A stretch of 64,000 nucleotides of DNA from Atriophallophorus winterbourni (GCA_013407085.1 JACCGJ010013494.1:1-64000); one strand, 5' to 3'; numbered from the stretch's first letter, positions 42,220 to 53,591 are shown. Program-made: numbers and translations. The notes: generated by a model from the sequence alone, not told the origin.

Positions 42220-42480
42220 AAGCTGACTTCTCGTCGTGCTGCGGAAGAGATACAGTTTGTTTTATCCAACATCGGAAATAACGCAATGTCCCTAAAATTT
42301 AATACGGATAAATTCTAAGTCTCGTGATTGACTAAGATTTCAAACAGCACTGGTGGGAGTTTCTTAGCAGCTTTCCACCGCAAAAAATTCTGGACGCTCG
42401 ATTTGCTACTTACTGTCAGATGAAAGCTGAACTGAAATGAATTCAATTACCTGAATTACCCGTCTGACGTTCAGCTGTCT
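42220..42480 (+). pseudogene. CR1-like LINE, RT thumb piece and 3' UTR
   Basis: The + strand reads AAEEIQFVLSNIGNNAMSLK and FNTDK, like the conserved block after FADD. It is followed closely by the 3' UTR segment attctggacgctcgatttgc and the tail gaactgaaatgaattcaatt. The two parts are too close together, so an internal deletion is implied. It is the reverse-strand counterpart of the 37353-37530 tail. Confidence 0.55.
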
Positions 42481-43545
42481 CAGTAGCAGGGACCCGGACA
42501 TTTTCCAGGCAATTTGTCTTTTTAAATACGGTCTCCATGATAAAACAAACTATTCTGAGTGCAGTCGCAAGAATATTTTGCGTAGAGAACATTAGTTAAA
42601 CGGCTTATGGCATAACAACGCCAGCCAGATAGAATATTCGATATGATCAAAGACGGATGATATGATGATAATGTATCGACTGCAGTCGTTGGTTAACGCG
42701 TAGACAACCCGTTTCTTATTTCGGCAATTCAAAACAATGATTCGAGTTTACTACGGTTCTATTAACAAGAATAATAGACAATAACAATGGACAAACCTCA
42801 ATTGTACCAGGTTGTACAGCCAGGTTGTGAGCCAAAAATGCTCAAAGGTTCCAAATGACAACAATAAATTCAGCCAATGCTGACAAGATAGACTGCCAAG
42901 TTATAAATGCAAAGGAATAAAATCACCAATACAATGGTGAACAATCGCTTCTGTTTTCTCTAAATACCACGTGCAAAAATATGTGGAATTTAATGGCAGC
43001 CAAGCAATATAAATTACTTCAGTAAAACAAAACGGGGTATAAAAGTGGATAAGGAAAATGTGCACACGAAAACAATGTAAGATAAAATTGTTGAGAATTA
43101 AGAATATTCCAATTGTTCAAACAGAAAATAAGAAGGAAATTTATACAAAAATTTTGTCATTTACACCTCCCGCCAAATTACTTCTAAACCTGGTGTTCTG
43201 AAAGAAACTAACTGATTGGTTTCGCCTCCCTACCCAACTACTCCAATCTTAACCAGAAAAACGCAAGACAAACGGCAAGTGAGTTTATTGAGTGGGGAGT
43301 CACACACGCCACATCGCATAGCTATCACTGGACATCTGTGGCTTTCTATAGAGAAAACATTTGCCAAACGTAGACTCACCACGTCCTCCAGCTTTGCTCC
43401 CGACCATTCAAGAAGTTCGAGTTTGACCTAATTGCGCCACTATGCCAGCCTCCGGGCATTGGTCTTCATGAGTTCCATCCAGACACGGAATTGAGCGTAA
43501 AAGCCTTTTCCAACTAGAGAAACGACGACGAATGATGTCTATTCC
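42481..43545. other. Nothing recognised
   Basis: No family motif could be seen in either strand; frames are short. Confidence 0.45.
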
Positions 43546-43550
43546 TCGTT

Positions 43551-43665
43551 GTGATTCAAAGTGATTCAAAGTGATTCAAAGTTGTAATGGTCTAAAAAGC
43601 ATTTAGCTTAACAATAACCATAGGATGGAGTTATGAGGTATATATAATAAAAAGAAGAAGAACAG
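43551..43665 (-). repeat. CR1-like 3' tail with (GTGATTCAAA)3
   Basis: Three 10-bp units gtgattcaaa at 43552-43581 are followed by the common 3' UTR (taatggtctaaaaagcattt, then taacaataaccataggatgg). No coding part follows. A BEL fragment begins instead. Confidence 0.75.
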
Positions 43666-43689
43666 GAAAACTCATGTAGTGTAAATCGT

Positions 43690-44250
43690 ATCAAAGATTG
43701 GGTTGTCTCTCAAGTGAATCCATTGACGTTATTGTACAACTGACACGTCTAAATTCAGCCTGCTCAGTGCACTGTGGATTAACACCTTCAGGCCACACAT
43801 CGATGGCTTGTAGTAGAAAGTCAGGGTCGCTTACTCGAAATTCCAAAGCAGCAACTGGATTAGATCGGATACCAACATGCATCCACTGGCGTGGTATCGT
43901 GTATTCGTGTACGAACGTCAAGCGAATCGCTACGGACGTTGTGAAACGACTAGTTCCATTTGTAATATAATACAAAGCGATCATGGAATCAGCCCAAGGT
44001 TAACGTTTATGGCAAGTTCACACAAAGCGGCCGACATTGCACCAAATAAATCAACTGTCATCCTAAATTTTTTAATGGATCTGCACATATCATTATCCTC
44101 CAACCAGAGAATTTTAAGTACGTCTCTATCATAGTTTTGCGTACTGCACCTGAGAGCCGTATATGGACGCTGCTTGTTGCTTATTATATTAAAGTTTGAT
44201 GACAAATCAATGATGATAGGAGTTGGTTGTAAAAGGTTTTTCATATTTCC
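43690..44250 (-). pseudogene. BEL/Pao retrotransposon, RT joined to RNase H region
   Basis: Read from 44244 downward: DRDVLKILWLEDNDMCRSIK and KKFRMTVDLFGAMSAALCEL, the Pao-type RT palm (usually LRFLWW..GD and FGA.SSP.C). From 43984 onward comes SRFTTSVAIRLTFVHEYTIP and PRQWMHVGIRSNPVAALEFR, the segment after RNase H (usually QW.HV.T..NPAD..SRG). The intervening several hundred residues are missing, so this is an internally deleted copy. Confidence 0.72.
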
Positions 44251-44401
44251 TGAGCTGATGTCAGATCAAAGAAATCAAATCGATTGTCTTGAAGCAGGTC
44301 ACAGTTCAGCATTGCATAGCGTATTTTTCGCACTATAAGGCGTAAATAAAAACAATAATTTATACGAAAAATCGGCACTGAGCCTTATATTCCGGTGCGC
44401 C

Positions 44402-45040
44402 TTATGTATGAATAGTGTATGTTCGTTGACTATTTTTCAATGGCTTGTACTCAGAGATATGATTGCATGTCATGACAACATGATCACTCAATCTGAGTGG
44501 AGTTCTATTACAAACAGATTCAATCATAAGTTCTTCGTTTGTAAGTATGAGGACCAGGGTAGAAAGGGATTGTTCTGATCGAAATCGTGTTGTTTGTTGT
44601 ACATGGCTGTAAAGTTGGGTGTGAGCCATTATTTCTTGAAGAACGCTTTTGAAGGAATCTGTAATTTTAATATTTGTGACAAGTGTCGGTACATTAAAAT
44701 CAACGAGCAGGAGTGAATGCTAGTGAGGTAGTGTCAATGCAAAGCGCATCGCATTAGAAAAAACAATATCAGCGGTAGATGATGACAAAATGCGGGTGGC
44801 AATAAATAAATGCTAAGAGGCGCTTACGGTTATCATGCAGGTGCATAAAGCAGAACAATTTATCTGGGACATCTAGACAGATGCTTTCGTGTAAATAGAG
44901 GAGGACACCAGCCATTATTGTTGCTCGGTCTATTCTGTAAATAGTCATGTGTGAAACGTTGAGTTAAGCGTCGTGTACTAAATAGCACAACGAGGTTTCT
45001 GTCACTGCAATCACATCCCAAGATGCTGTAGATTGCACGT
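44402..45040 (-). pseudogene. CR1-like LINE, endonuclease domain
   Basis: Read from about 45040 downward: DVIAVTETSL, RIDRATIMAGVLLYLHESIC, LLLVDFNVPT (GDFN altered to VDFN), STLVLILTNEELMIESVCN and LRLSDHVVMTCNHI. Nearly the whole AP endonuclease is visible over several frames. Confidence 0.72.
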
Positions 45041-45084
45041 GAATATACAAGTTGCGCTTGTATTCTACTGTTGTGTGAGGTTGT

Positions 45085-45225
45085 GTCAATCACATGAGCC
45101 CCCACTCATGTTTAAAACCCATGACCATGAATTAAAATCTCGTTTGCATGCATCTCCATCACACACACCACGACTGGTTTCGTGCTGTTTGCAGTCATCA
45201 AGCTCATGGGTTTTAAACATAGTCT
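45085..45225 (-). repeat. Penelope-like terminus: hammerhead-like core inside a 17-bp inverted repeat
   Basis: The minus-strand core lies at 45168-45203: TTGATGACTGCAAACAGCAC, then GAAACCAGTCGTGG. It is enclosed by a perfect 17-bp inverted repeat (45108-45124 and 45204-45220, atgtttaaaacccatga). The outer pairing would extend stem I of a hammerhead fold. Confidence 0.5.
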
Positions 45226-45239
45226 ACATTAGTGGATAC

Positions 45240-45950
45240 TTACGTGATTGGACAGGTTGGTCGTTCCAACCTTACCCAACAGTGGGATACAAGCGCAAAC
45301 GGTTTACGATTATTCCATTGTTTCACGCGCATGCGGATCCTGGTCCTACTATCACTACATCAGAAAACCGGCCGTGGGGTGTATGGAATTGAGATGCATG
45401 CACATGAGCTTTTTTGTGCACGTGAAAATAGTTCAGTTAACTTGCCAAGCAAGCCCTGGGAATCGGTGTAACAACATGATAGAAATATTATTTTGAGGAC
45501 AGATGAAGAATTCATAGTGTTGTATTCGCCAAAAGAGAATTGGTTGGTTGCTGCGTGTTTTTTGTCTCGACAGCTTGTGGTTCACCGGGTGGCGAAGTCA
45601 TTTCGGGAAAATTCATGTTTGTGCGCTTTATGTCGTATGTAATTCGAATACGAATTTGAACAAATGCAAATTTGGTCGATTGGTACTACGCCTCGAGTAT
45701 TCTATTTGTCATTTCATCTGTGAGGAATAACATTTTGGGCGAAGGATGCCGTTGCGATACCTTTTTATGCTGAAGGCGCATAATATGTCGTTCGAACGTA
45801 TGATTCCTTGTAAAAATCTCCATTAACTGCATTCGTGTTGCAGTCCGTTACTGGATTTTTATTCGTTCAAACTGGGTACACCATGAACGGTTACAGCTCG
45901 GCGGATTAGTACGATGATTTTGTCGTTCTTCCTGCGGAACATAGGGAAAT
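45240..45950. other. Nothing recognised
   Basis: Several overlapping frames occur near 45230-45500 without a family motif. Confidence 0.4.
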
Positions 45951-45954
45951 ATTG

Positions 45955-46400
45955 AAACAGTGGATTTGTTTACAACTAAAAGGAATCAGGCGAGGAAGAT
46001 ATTTTCCACATCTTGTACCGTACTACAAGCAGTAACCTGGGTGGGTTCGCACGAGGTGAGGTTAAAGGGTCCTAATAATAGGGTCAACGACGCACGTGAG
46101 TCAGTGATACCTAAGCTTTGGCAAAGATCATTCCAATGTTTTCCGTCACCTACTTTGCGTTGCTCTGTCGACAGCTATGCCGATTCATAGAGATTACTAC
46201 AAATTACTGTTGGATCTTCTACTTTTTTCAGCTGGGAAATTTTCGTGTTCCAACACTTTTGTCTTAGCTGACACATTTGATAGTTTAGGATAATCATTTG
46301 ATTGATTACTGTTTGCTTTGCATTATAATTGGCCGAAGCGAGTCGTTGTAAGGGACTTTGATTTATTACAGCAGCAAACAATAATTACGTGGTGATTACG
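45955..46400 (-). pseudogene. Possible CR1-like ORF1 remnant
   Basis: On the minus strand HWNDLCQSLGITDSRA (about 46085-46140) resembles the W-x2-LC-x2-LGI block of the ORF1 nucleic-acid-binding half. It could be the 5' part of the element whose endonuclease lies at 44402-45040. Support is one block only. Confidence 0.35.
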
Positions 46401-47265
46401 GCTCCCTTTTATGACATAAGTTTCACGTCGATACGGACTGTGCTTTCAACCAAATAATGCTCTTCCTGACCCTTAAATGATTGCAAAGATACTAACGTAT
46501 TTTTAAGCCGTTTGAGGTTATCCTCTACAGCGAACATGTCTTTTCACAATCTCATCTGATGTTTCAGCAATTGACATACCATTAGATACTTTCAGTCTGC
46601 ATGGATTGCATCTAAAAATTATACTGGAAATTTGTCATTATTAATTCTAATCACTGATTCGGGAGAGAATGATTTGTCACAGTTCGCATTAGGCACTCGA
46701 ACTCAAGTAACATTTAACTTCACGCGAGCTGGGACTTACCAGCTTTTGAGAACGTTTGCACGTTTTCGACAGCTACGTTAAAGATCACGATATCGTTACA
46801 TTTTTGCGGTCGGTGGCTTTCAGTGGAATAATAAACGAACGGTGCAATCGAACAGAAAGTAAAAGCAGTACACTTTTACGTACATCGGGGCTGTTCAGTG
46901 AGATTTTCTCCGATAGTGTTGAAGCAGATGTCAGCAAATTCATGATCACCAGAGTTTGCTAAATTTATTTGAGTTGTTGCATTATTCTTGATCAAGAGCA
47001 TTGTTGCCCGCGTAATTGTCGTTGGAGTTTGAGAGGAATATTTTGATTTTGAAGGATTCGCGTTTCTTGGACATGATATTATTATTATACCAATGAGCAA
47101 GTTGAGTTAGTTCAATGATATATGAACCGTATGGATCCGACAAAAAACGAGAATTAAGATCCAAATTTATGCGAGCACAATTTGATACGTTTAACCCGTA
47201 GAAGCTAGAAGAAATATAACTCCCGATAATTATTTCTTGTACAGCAATCGATTGGAATATGTTAT
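46401..47265. other. Nothing recognised
   Basis: No supported coding or repeat signature. Confidence 0.45.
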
Positions 47266-47399
47266 AGAACGATCATGTATCCAAAGTGAAAAGAAATTGG
47301 AGAAAAATCTGGTAGAGCATGTTTTGGGTAACGTTTAACTTCTGACTAAGAAGATTCGTCCGACCAAGGGTGAAATTCAGGACAGGGAACGAGACTAAG

Positions 47400-47485
47400 T
47401 AGTTGTCAACACACCACCACTGATTAGATCTTACCGCTAATCTGCTTATAGTAAGCCTTCGAAATATCACATTTTGTAGGCATGT
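47400..47485 (-). repeat. Degenerate Penelope-like terminus near the GIY-YIG fragment
   Basis: The sequence caacacaccaccactgatta to agtaagccttcgaaatatca follows the same order as the hammerhead-bearing ends at 51400-51500 and, reversed, 13365-13460. The central core is lost. It lies about 200 bases downstream of the GIY-YIG remnant in the same orientation, which ties the repeat to the Penelope-like element. Confidence 0.45.
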
Positions 47486-47676
47486 CAAGGAACAGTGGTC
47501 GAGTTACCTACTAGTGTGTATGCACATCCCTATAATACAAGTGAACACGAACAAGGTTAGTTGACACAGAGGCCCACATGCGTAAAAGTACATAACTAAC
47601 GGGGCTAACGTTAAGCTGTTTTTAAAGAAAAACAAAAATTTAATTAACTAGTATGTATGAAGTAAATAATAACTAT

Positions 47677-48060
47677 TTACCTTCGAATCAGTTCAGAGCG
47701 CAAGATTGTAATGATTTCCGACCCAGCCACCTTATTGACAGACAGTCGACCTATCTTGCCAATTTCGACTGCATCCATATGTAGCTGTTTGTTATATGAT
47801 TTAATACTGCGTCTCAATATTACCACATTTTCTAGATTGACGCTGTGGCCCACATTTATAACGTGCTCTGCGAAAGCGGAATCCAGAATAAGGTGTTGAT
47901 ATTTCATCACATCTTCGTGCTGGCTCTGGACATGCTTTCGGTGTTCTTTGATTCTAGTATGAATTTTCCTTTGAAGTCTGTCCTATGTACACACAAAAAA
48001 TCTTCACACTTGATTCTGTAGATGCTGTTCGTAAAGTTACTTGAAGGTGTCTCATACTTG
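47677..48060 (-). pseudogene. Penelope-like element, GIY-YIG endonuclease
   Basis: Read from about 48035 downward: NSIYRIKCEDFLCVYIGQT, a frame break near 47975, then HTRIKEHRKHVQSQHEDV and SAFAEHVINVGHSVNLENVV, ending SELIRR with stop at 47677. The motif order (I-Y-x-I-x-C ... YIGQT ... RI-x-EH ... AEHV...GH) is that of the GIY-YIG endonuclease at the C-terminus of Penelope-like polyproteins. Adjacent upstream sequence (to about 48300) may be RT thumb, but it is too degraded to prove. Confidence 0.8.
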
Positions 48061-48649
48061 AGGTGAATCCGGAAGAAACGGATAGTTTTCCCTTTCTTAC
48101 GCGTATGTCCGCTTGGTTTTGGATTCTACATATAGCTTTAGATGTGCATTTTACAAACGGTATACAAAGTGTATCTCGCCAATTTTTCTGACGGTTATTT
48201 TACCTACATCAAATGGTGTTTTACTTAACATTTTGGATGATCGTGCTGTATGAAATTTTGGCTCGCTTCACGGTGCGCCTGTTTTCGGTCTTTTTTCGCA
48301 GCATAGCTGTTCTATCTAATTGAAAATGGAAGAAACTATGGACCCGAAGTGCATCGTAGTACAGCATCTGCATCGATAGGTTTCTCATAGACAGAACTTT
48401 TTATTTAGTGTCTAGTTTTTGAGATAAACATTCTAAAAATGAAAGAGTGCATGTGCAAATTCCAATTCAATTGCATGAACCACATGTGCAGCTACAAATG
48501 AAAGCGTTACCCGGAACCGACTGAACTTCAATTCCTTTGCATTATTTTCTTTATATTTGTAAAGACTTTCAACATTTTTCTTAATGATTTATTTGCAGTA
48601 TGTGCTATTTCTCATCTTGTTGATAACGGTTATTGAAAAAAAAATTTAA

Positions 48650-49470
48650 AATAAATTTTATCAAGTCTGAGCAAGTTCCTCCAAACTCGAAAGTCAATGT
48701 CAAAAGCTCCTACAACTGTTTTGTAAACGTTTGGTCCTAAATGACGGGTTAGCCTAATGGTCGAGTTACTGATATCAGCTCATACAGCATTAGATCTCCG
48801 GGATTCGAAAATGCCGCATTATCTTTACATGACCAAGACCAGCTTCAGTAATCACTTCAAAATTCATTAATTGGTCTTTCACAATGTTTTCAATGTACGG
48901 CGGATGCTCATTAACATTAAATGCATTTAGTTTTCATTTATATCTTGCTTGGATTAACCAGAATGTAGAGCCGTACAGTTGATGGTTGAACGCATGCGTT
49001 GTATGCCTTCATCCTTGTCACTACAGTTTGTTTGCGATTGCTTCAGACACGAATGTTTGAACGGCACACTATGGTAGCTGCTGCGACAATCCGCTTATAA
49101 ATCAGGATGTCTATCTAGAGGTTATCTTTATTAGCTGAATTGAGATATGATGTACTGGTTCAAAATGACAGTTTTCACCAATGATGATGATAGGCGATAC
49201 ATTTCCTTGGTCAACGACTTTGTTTTCGTTTTGCTGATTGTCTGTTTGATATGCTTTTATGCAGACGAAACCCAGTTCGTTAGCGACCGAGAGTGTTCTC
49301 TCGTGAGAACCATAATAGCAGATCATGGGCAAATAGGAAGACACCAATTTATACAAATAGGTTTGTACATTCAAACGCATAAGATAAAAGAGCATGTCAT
49401 TACAACACATATGTAGTTAAATAAATACTGTTCTGCCTTTTATTTTTCATTTGTCAGTAAATGTAGTCGC
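48650..49470. other. Mostly unrecognised, with a tRNA-like patch
   Basis: Around 48740-48830 the sequence ggttagcctaatggtcgag resembles a pol III A box and gggattcgaaa a B box, about 55 bases apart, as in a tRNA-derived SINE or decayed tRNA. I cannot fold a complete cloverleaf, so no tRNA is called. Confidence 0.3.
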
Positions 49471-49473
49471 GCC

Positions 49474-50160
49474 GTGTCAAAAAAGATCAGGCATGCAGGT
49501 CCAAAGCTGGACTATGTTGACAGATACTATAAGAGACTCGTCAACAAAGCATATTTGAAATTAAAAGTTTATCAACGAAACCACTCCGGCTATGAAACGC
49601 ATATAAGCAATATGAAACTACCATGGAGTATCACTCGCAGTACAAAACTATGTGGCACATCATTAACCCAAGATTGACAGTGACGATAACCTTTACAACC
49701 TGCATCGCCATCCCTGTATAATAATTTAAATCGAGTAGAAGAACAAAAGCTCGCGTAATTCACAGCGCATCGAGACGCACGAGGACAAGTAACTGCAACA
49801 TTAATGATCTTATCGTTAGGAACTGTGCTAACACACTCCGGTTACTCTAGTAACAGAAATTGAACGAAAGTGTAGGATAAGTGTGTATACGCATTAAGAA
49901 CACTTTTAAGGAAATATATGGTGAGTCCGATAACAATTTTGGAAAAGTCAGCGTTCAGCCCAATTATTATCGAGGGAAGTAGATTGAACGGGAACTGATA
50001 TATTATGGTCAAACTTCAACCATAAACGTGGGCTAACATATCTAACTCTGCGTTGTGTGTATCACGATAGTTTGCCTGCTGAGTTCACAAACGAAAACAC
50101 AACAGAAGAAATATTCAAACGCCAGGTTATAAAATCGGTCAATCGTTGTCAACTTTGACC
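49474..50160 (+). other. Unassigned open stretches before a LINE fragment
   Basis: A 67-codon frame (49474-49677) has no motif I recognise. It may belong to the 5' side of the following CR1-like copy. Confidence 0.3.
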
Positions 50161-51260
50161 TTATTTTCAGCGATAACGCGAACAATTTCAGAAGATGTGA
50201 ATTTTCGAGTCGATCGGCATGCGAAAAAGAGAATAATCCATGGAATTTTGGCGGAACGCAAGTGAATTGACAACGACTTCTACAAAAGATGAGTGTGATG
50301 CGTATCAACAGATAGCGACCCATATACCTTGAACGAAAAATCAGTGGGCGCAACTCGATCGTTCGAATCAACGTAATACAATCACGGGTGATTGAAGACT
50401 CTAGTGGTGTACCGCAAGGTTCCGTCCCCGGAAAAGTACTTCTATTGGTTAACATCCTCGACCTATCAGAGTCGCTTTTATGCAAGGGGACTCTCTATGC
50501 TGATGATAGTAAACTAAGAACGCGGATAAAATCAACTGCGGACCATGTGCCAATGCAAAGTGTTTTAGATGCTCTACATGAATTGTCGGTATGGAATAAG
50601 CTCCCATTTAATTCAAAAAATACAATGTGTTGCAGTTTGATAAGCCATTTCAGCACAAATATCACCTTGGACAGACGATTTTGGGCTGGGCAGATTCAGA
50701 ATCTGATTTTGAAATCTGGGTATGTAGCATCCAAAAGTACAGCGTGCTTGTGAGATTATTTAAAAACCGTTTTTCCAAGCTTATATGTATTCTGCGACGA
50801 ATTTTTAGAACATTCTTTTTTGGATCTTTACCAACCATCATGAAAGCTTAATTAAATCCTACCATGAATCATGCGTCACATGCTTGCAATCCGTGGTTCA
50901 AAATGAATCTACAATTGTTTGACAAAATATACCATGAGACATTCAAACTCGTAAGTTGTTTACAGAAACCATCGTACGAGAAACGATTGCAGAAACTAAG
51001 ACTCCTCCTCGTCAAAGAAGTCTTCGGAGCGACATGGCACTAACGTACACAATATTAAATACCCCACATCATCCTGAAAAACAAATTCCACGAGTCAAAA
51101 CATACACGCAGCCACTCAGCGATACTAAAAATTCCCCACTCTCGTATCAGCTGTCGCCGATATTTTATATTGTGCATGTCTGTTATCTCTGGAATGCCCA
51201 CTACGAAACGAGTGTTATCGCTCACAGCTTCGAAACTTTCAATTGAAATTTGGACACGTA
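50160..51260 (+). pseudogene. CR1-like LINE, RT to C-terminus
   Basis: The + strand shows [38 protein letters not shown] (FADD as YADD), ELSVWNKLPFN, WADSESDFEIWVCS, ILRRIFRTFFFGSLPTIMKA and WNAHYETSVI at the end. It is close to the minus-strand element at 5938-10430 (for example KSTADCVKLQSDLDALHEWS), so both belong to one subfamily. Several frameshifts are present. Confidence 0.8.
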
Positions 51261-51364
51261 TTTTTTGCATAACGAATTGGGGACACATGATAATTGGCTC
51301 AAGGCAAGTATTTAACTGGAATGTACTTGACGTTACATTATTATTTTAAATGCTTATTCAATAA

Positions 51365-51535
51365 CGAATATTGACCATAGTGCTGTTTTGCTTACATCCC
51401 CCAAAATTACACTTCACTACCGGTTTCTTGCTGTTTGCCGTCATCAGGTGGATACAGTAAGATTAGATTCATTGAACCATGTTTTGGTCATTGAAGAGCT
51501 ATGTTCCCTGTGTGATCATAAACTGTTGTATATTG
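51365..51535 (-). repeat. Penelope-like terminus with best-preserved hammerhead-like core
   Basis: The minus-strand core lies at 51415-51451: CCACCTGATGA, then CGGCAAACAGCAA, then GAAACCGGTAGTG. CUGAUGA and GAAA are both exact. CAC/GTG can form stem I, ACC/GGT a minimal stem III, ending in GTA as the cleavage triplet. Stem II pairs only partly. The flank ttcaatgaatctaatcttac is the family segment. Confidence 0.55.
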
Positions 51536-51539
51536 AAAG

Positions 51540-52180
51540 AAACAATTGAAGAACATGTTTTAAAATGACAGAATTTTTAACAGCTGTCAAAATGTGGCCA
51601 ATCTTTACAAATGCCCCTGATGATCAGATGAACTCAGCAGTGTGTATTTTGTATAATCTTAAACTGCTAATGTTATCCGGTTTCTTGTAAAGAGCATGAA
51701 GTTTCACATTTACTATTTTTCCACACAGAAATTTGCAATGTAAGGATGTGTGGCCATTAACATCCATATTATGATGTTGTTATTCTCTATCAATATATAT
51801 TCACCGGAATGTTTGTAATGAGAAATGAAATTGTTGAATCCATGCATATATTTGTATTGAAAATGGTTGCCAGTTCAAACATCAGTCGATTTTGTGCGCT
51901 TCACGAAAGCTTAGGCCGCGACTGCCCTTTCTGTTGATGTGGATCAGAAATATGGTTGAAAACATTAATTAATCAGATGTATTACATTGAGTGAATTATT
52001 AAATGGAAATAACAATCTGATCCTGTATAGGAAATCAAAAATGTTCATGTATTTCAATTCAGATATCAGCGTGGCTCTATCGTGATAGTTTTATCATCAA
52101 ATCCAAACCTGCTAATCGTAATTCGGTATTCTATTAAGCTCATTTTTATTTTTCATTTATCATTCACGCTTCTATTTATG
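51540..52180. other. Nothing recognised
   Basis: AT-rich sequence without a supported feature. Confidence 0.45.
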
Positions 52181-53190
52181 CTGCGACAGATTTTAAGAAG
52201 ATTGTCGTGCGACATGATGCCCACTTTCACAGAAGGCTACCTAATTCTAACCATGAATCATGCGTCGCAAGCTTCGAATCCGTGGTTAAAAAGGAATTAC
52301 AATTGACCGACAGAATATAGCATCATGAAACCAAAATCATAAGTACTTTACGAAAACCATGTTACGAAGAACGATTGCAGAAACTAAGACTACCTACTCC
52401 TCGTCAATGAACCCTTCGGAACGATGTGATAATAACATACACAATATTATATACCCCACACAATCCTTTAAAACATTTACTCGAATTACGAAATCACAAC
52501 ATGCACGCAGCCATTCAGCGATATTACAAATGCCCCTGTCCCGTATCATGTGTCGCCGATATTTGTTATTCTGTACATGTCAGTTTCCTGGGCTGAGTCG
52601 GAATGAGATCTTGTATTCTGGCTATCAGGCAGTGTGGGGTTATCTCAAACGGTGTTTCCAAGCGTCAAGGTAATCTGCAACGGATATTTAGAACATTCTC
52701 GCCTGGAACGTTCCCTGCTTTCAAGAAAGCCTACTTAATTCCAACCATGGATTATGCAACATATGCTTGGTCTTCGTGGTTAAAATGACTTGAAAAATAT
52801 AACATCATGCAACCTAACTCGTAAGCAGTTTACGGAAACAATGGTATGAAGAACCATTGCAAAAACTAAGGCTACCTACTTCTCGTCAAAGAACACTTCG
52901 GAGAGATGTGATACTAAGACACACAATATTACATACCCTAAATCATCCTTCAAAACATTTATTCGAATTCCGAAATCACAACATACAAGGAGCGTCTCTA
53001 CGAAACTACAAATTGTACTATCCCGTATCAGCGGTCTCCGATTTGTTATTCTGTACGTGTCAGTTTTCGTCGGAATGCCATCTCTGAAACGATTGTTGTC
53101 CCTCCCAGCTTCGAAAGTTTCAATCGACATTTGGACGGGTATTTGTCTCATGACGACTTAACGTCACTTGCTTATTGGCTCACGGTAAGT
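52180..53190 (+). pseudogene. Two head-to-tail CR1-like C-terminal fragments
   Basis: Copy one (about 52190-52600) has YLILTMNHASQASNPWLK, EERLQKLRLPT-like sequence and SRIMCRRYLLFCTCQF. Copy two (about 52670-53190) has LQRIFRTFSPGTFPAFKKAY, PTMDYATYAWSSWLK and LQKLRLPTSRQRTLRRDVIL. Both represent the same 3' part of ORF2, so they are separate insertions or a local duplication. Confidence 0.75.
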
Positions 53191-53417
53191 ATTCAACTGA
53201 ACTGAATTAAACGTTACATAATTATTTTTGTTCTTTTTTAATGATGGCATATTGACCATGTTATGGTAATTGTTAACCTGTATGCTGCTTGGTACCATAT
53301 ATTCTTGAATCGCAAATCTTGAAATCTTTGTTTGTCGATTAATTGGACCACGTATTCGGCTTCAAAACAGGATTGAATTTATTGAATTACAACGAGATAT
53401 CTAACGACGCCGTTCAG

Positions 53418-53591
53418 ATGCGATTTAGCAAGTTAACGCGACATTACGTTCCAATCCAAATGGTAAAAATGAAACGATTTAGAGAACAAACTTGTTCTAG
53501 ACCCTTAATGTGGCCGAAGCTGGTGTCAGCTACACCACGGCTACGATTAGACCTGGCTTTCGCAACTCGGAACAAGCATAGATTTCTATGA
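53418..53591 (+). pseudogene. Last exon of an unnamed secreted-protein family, broken copy
   Basis: After gccgttcag the frame matching 61628-61776 reads QVNATLRSNPNGKNETI, then has in-frame stops and ends RNSEQA before TGA. The related copy ends LNSEEA before TGA at the same place, so the C-terminal frame is conserved while this copy is disabled. AATAAA follows at 53619-53624. Function unknown. Confidence 0.5.

Noticed and set aside
43554..43586. A short direct repeat gtgattcaaagtgattcaaa, considered as a CRISPR-like or satellite array.
   Set aside because: There are no spacers. It is the 3' tail of a CR1-like LINE, continuous with the known 3' UTR.
49147..49416. Opposed 89- and 99-codon frames at 49111-49416, considered as a small membrane protein gene.
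   Set aside because: Both strands are open over the same stretch, there is no paralogue in the window and no motif; a chance frame is likely.
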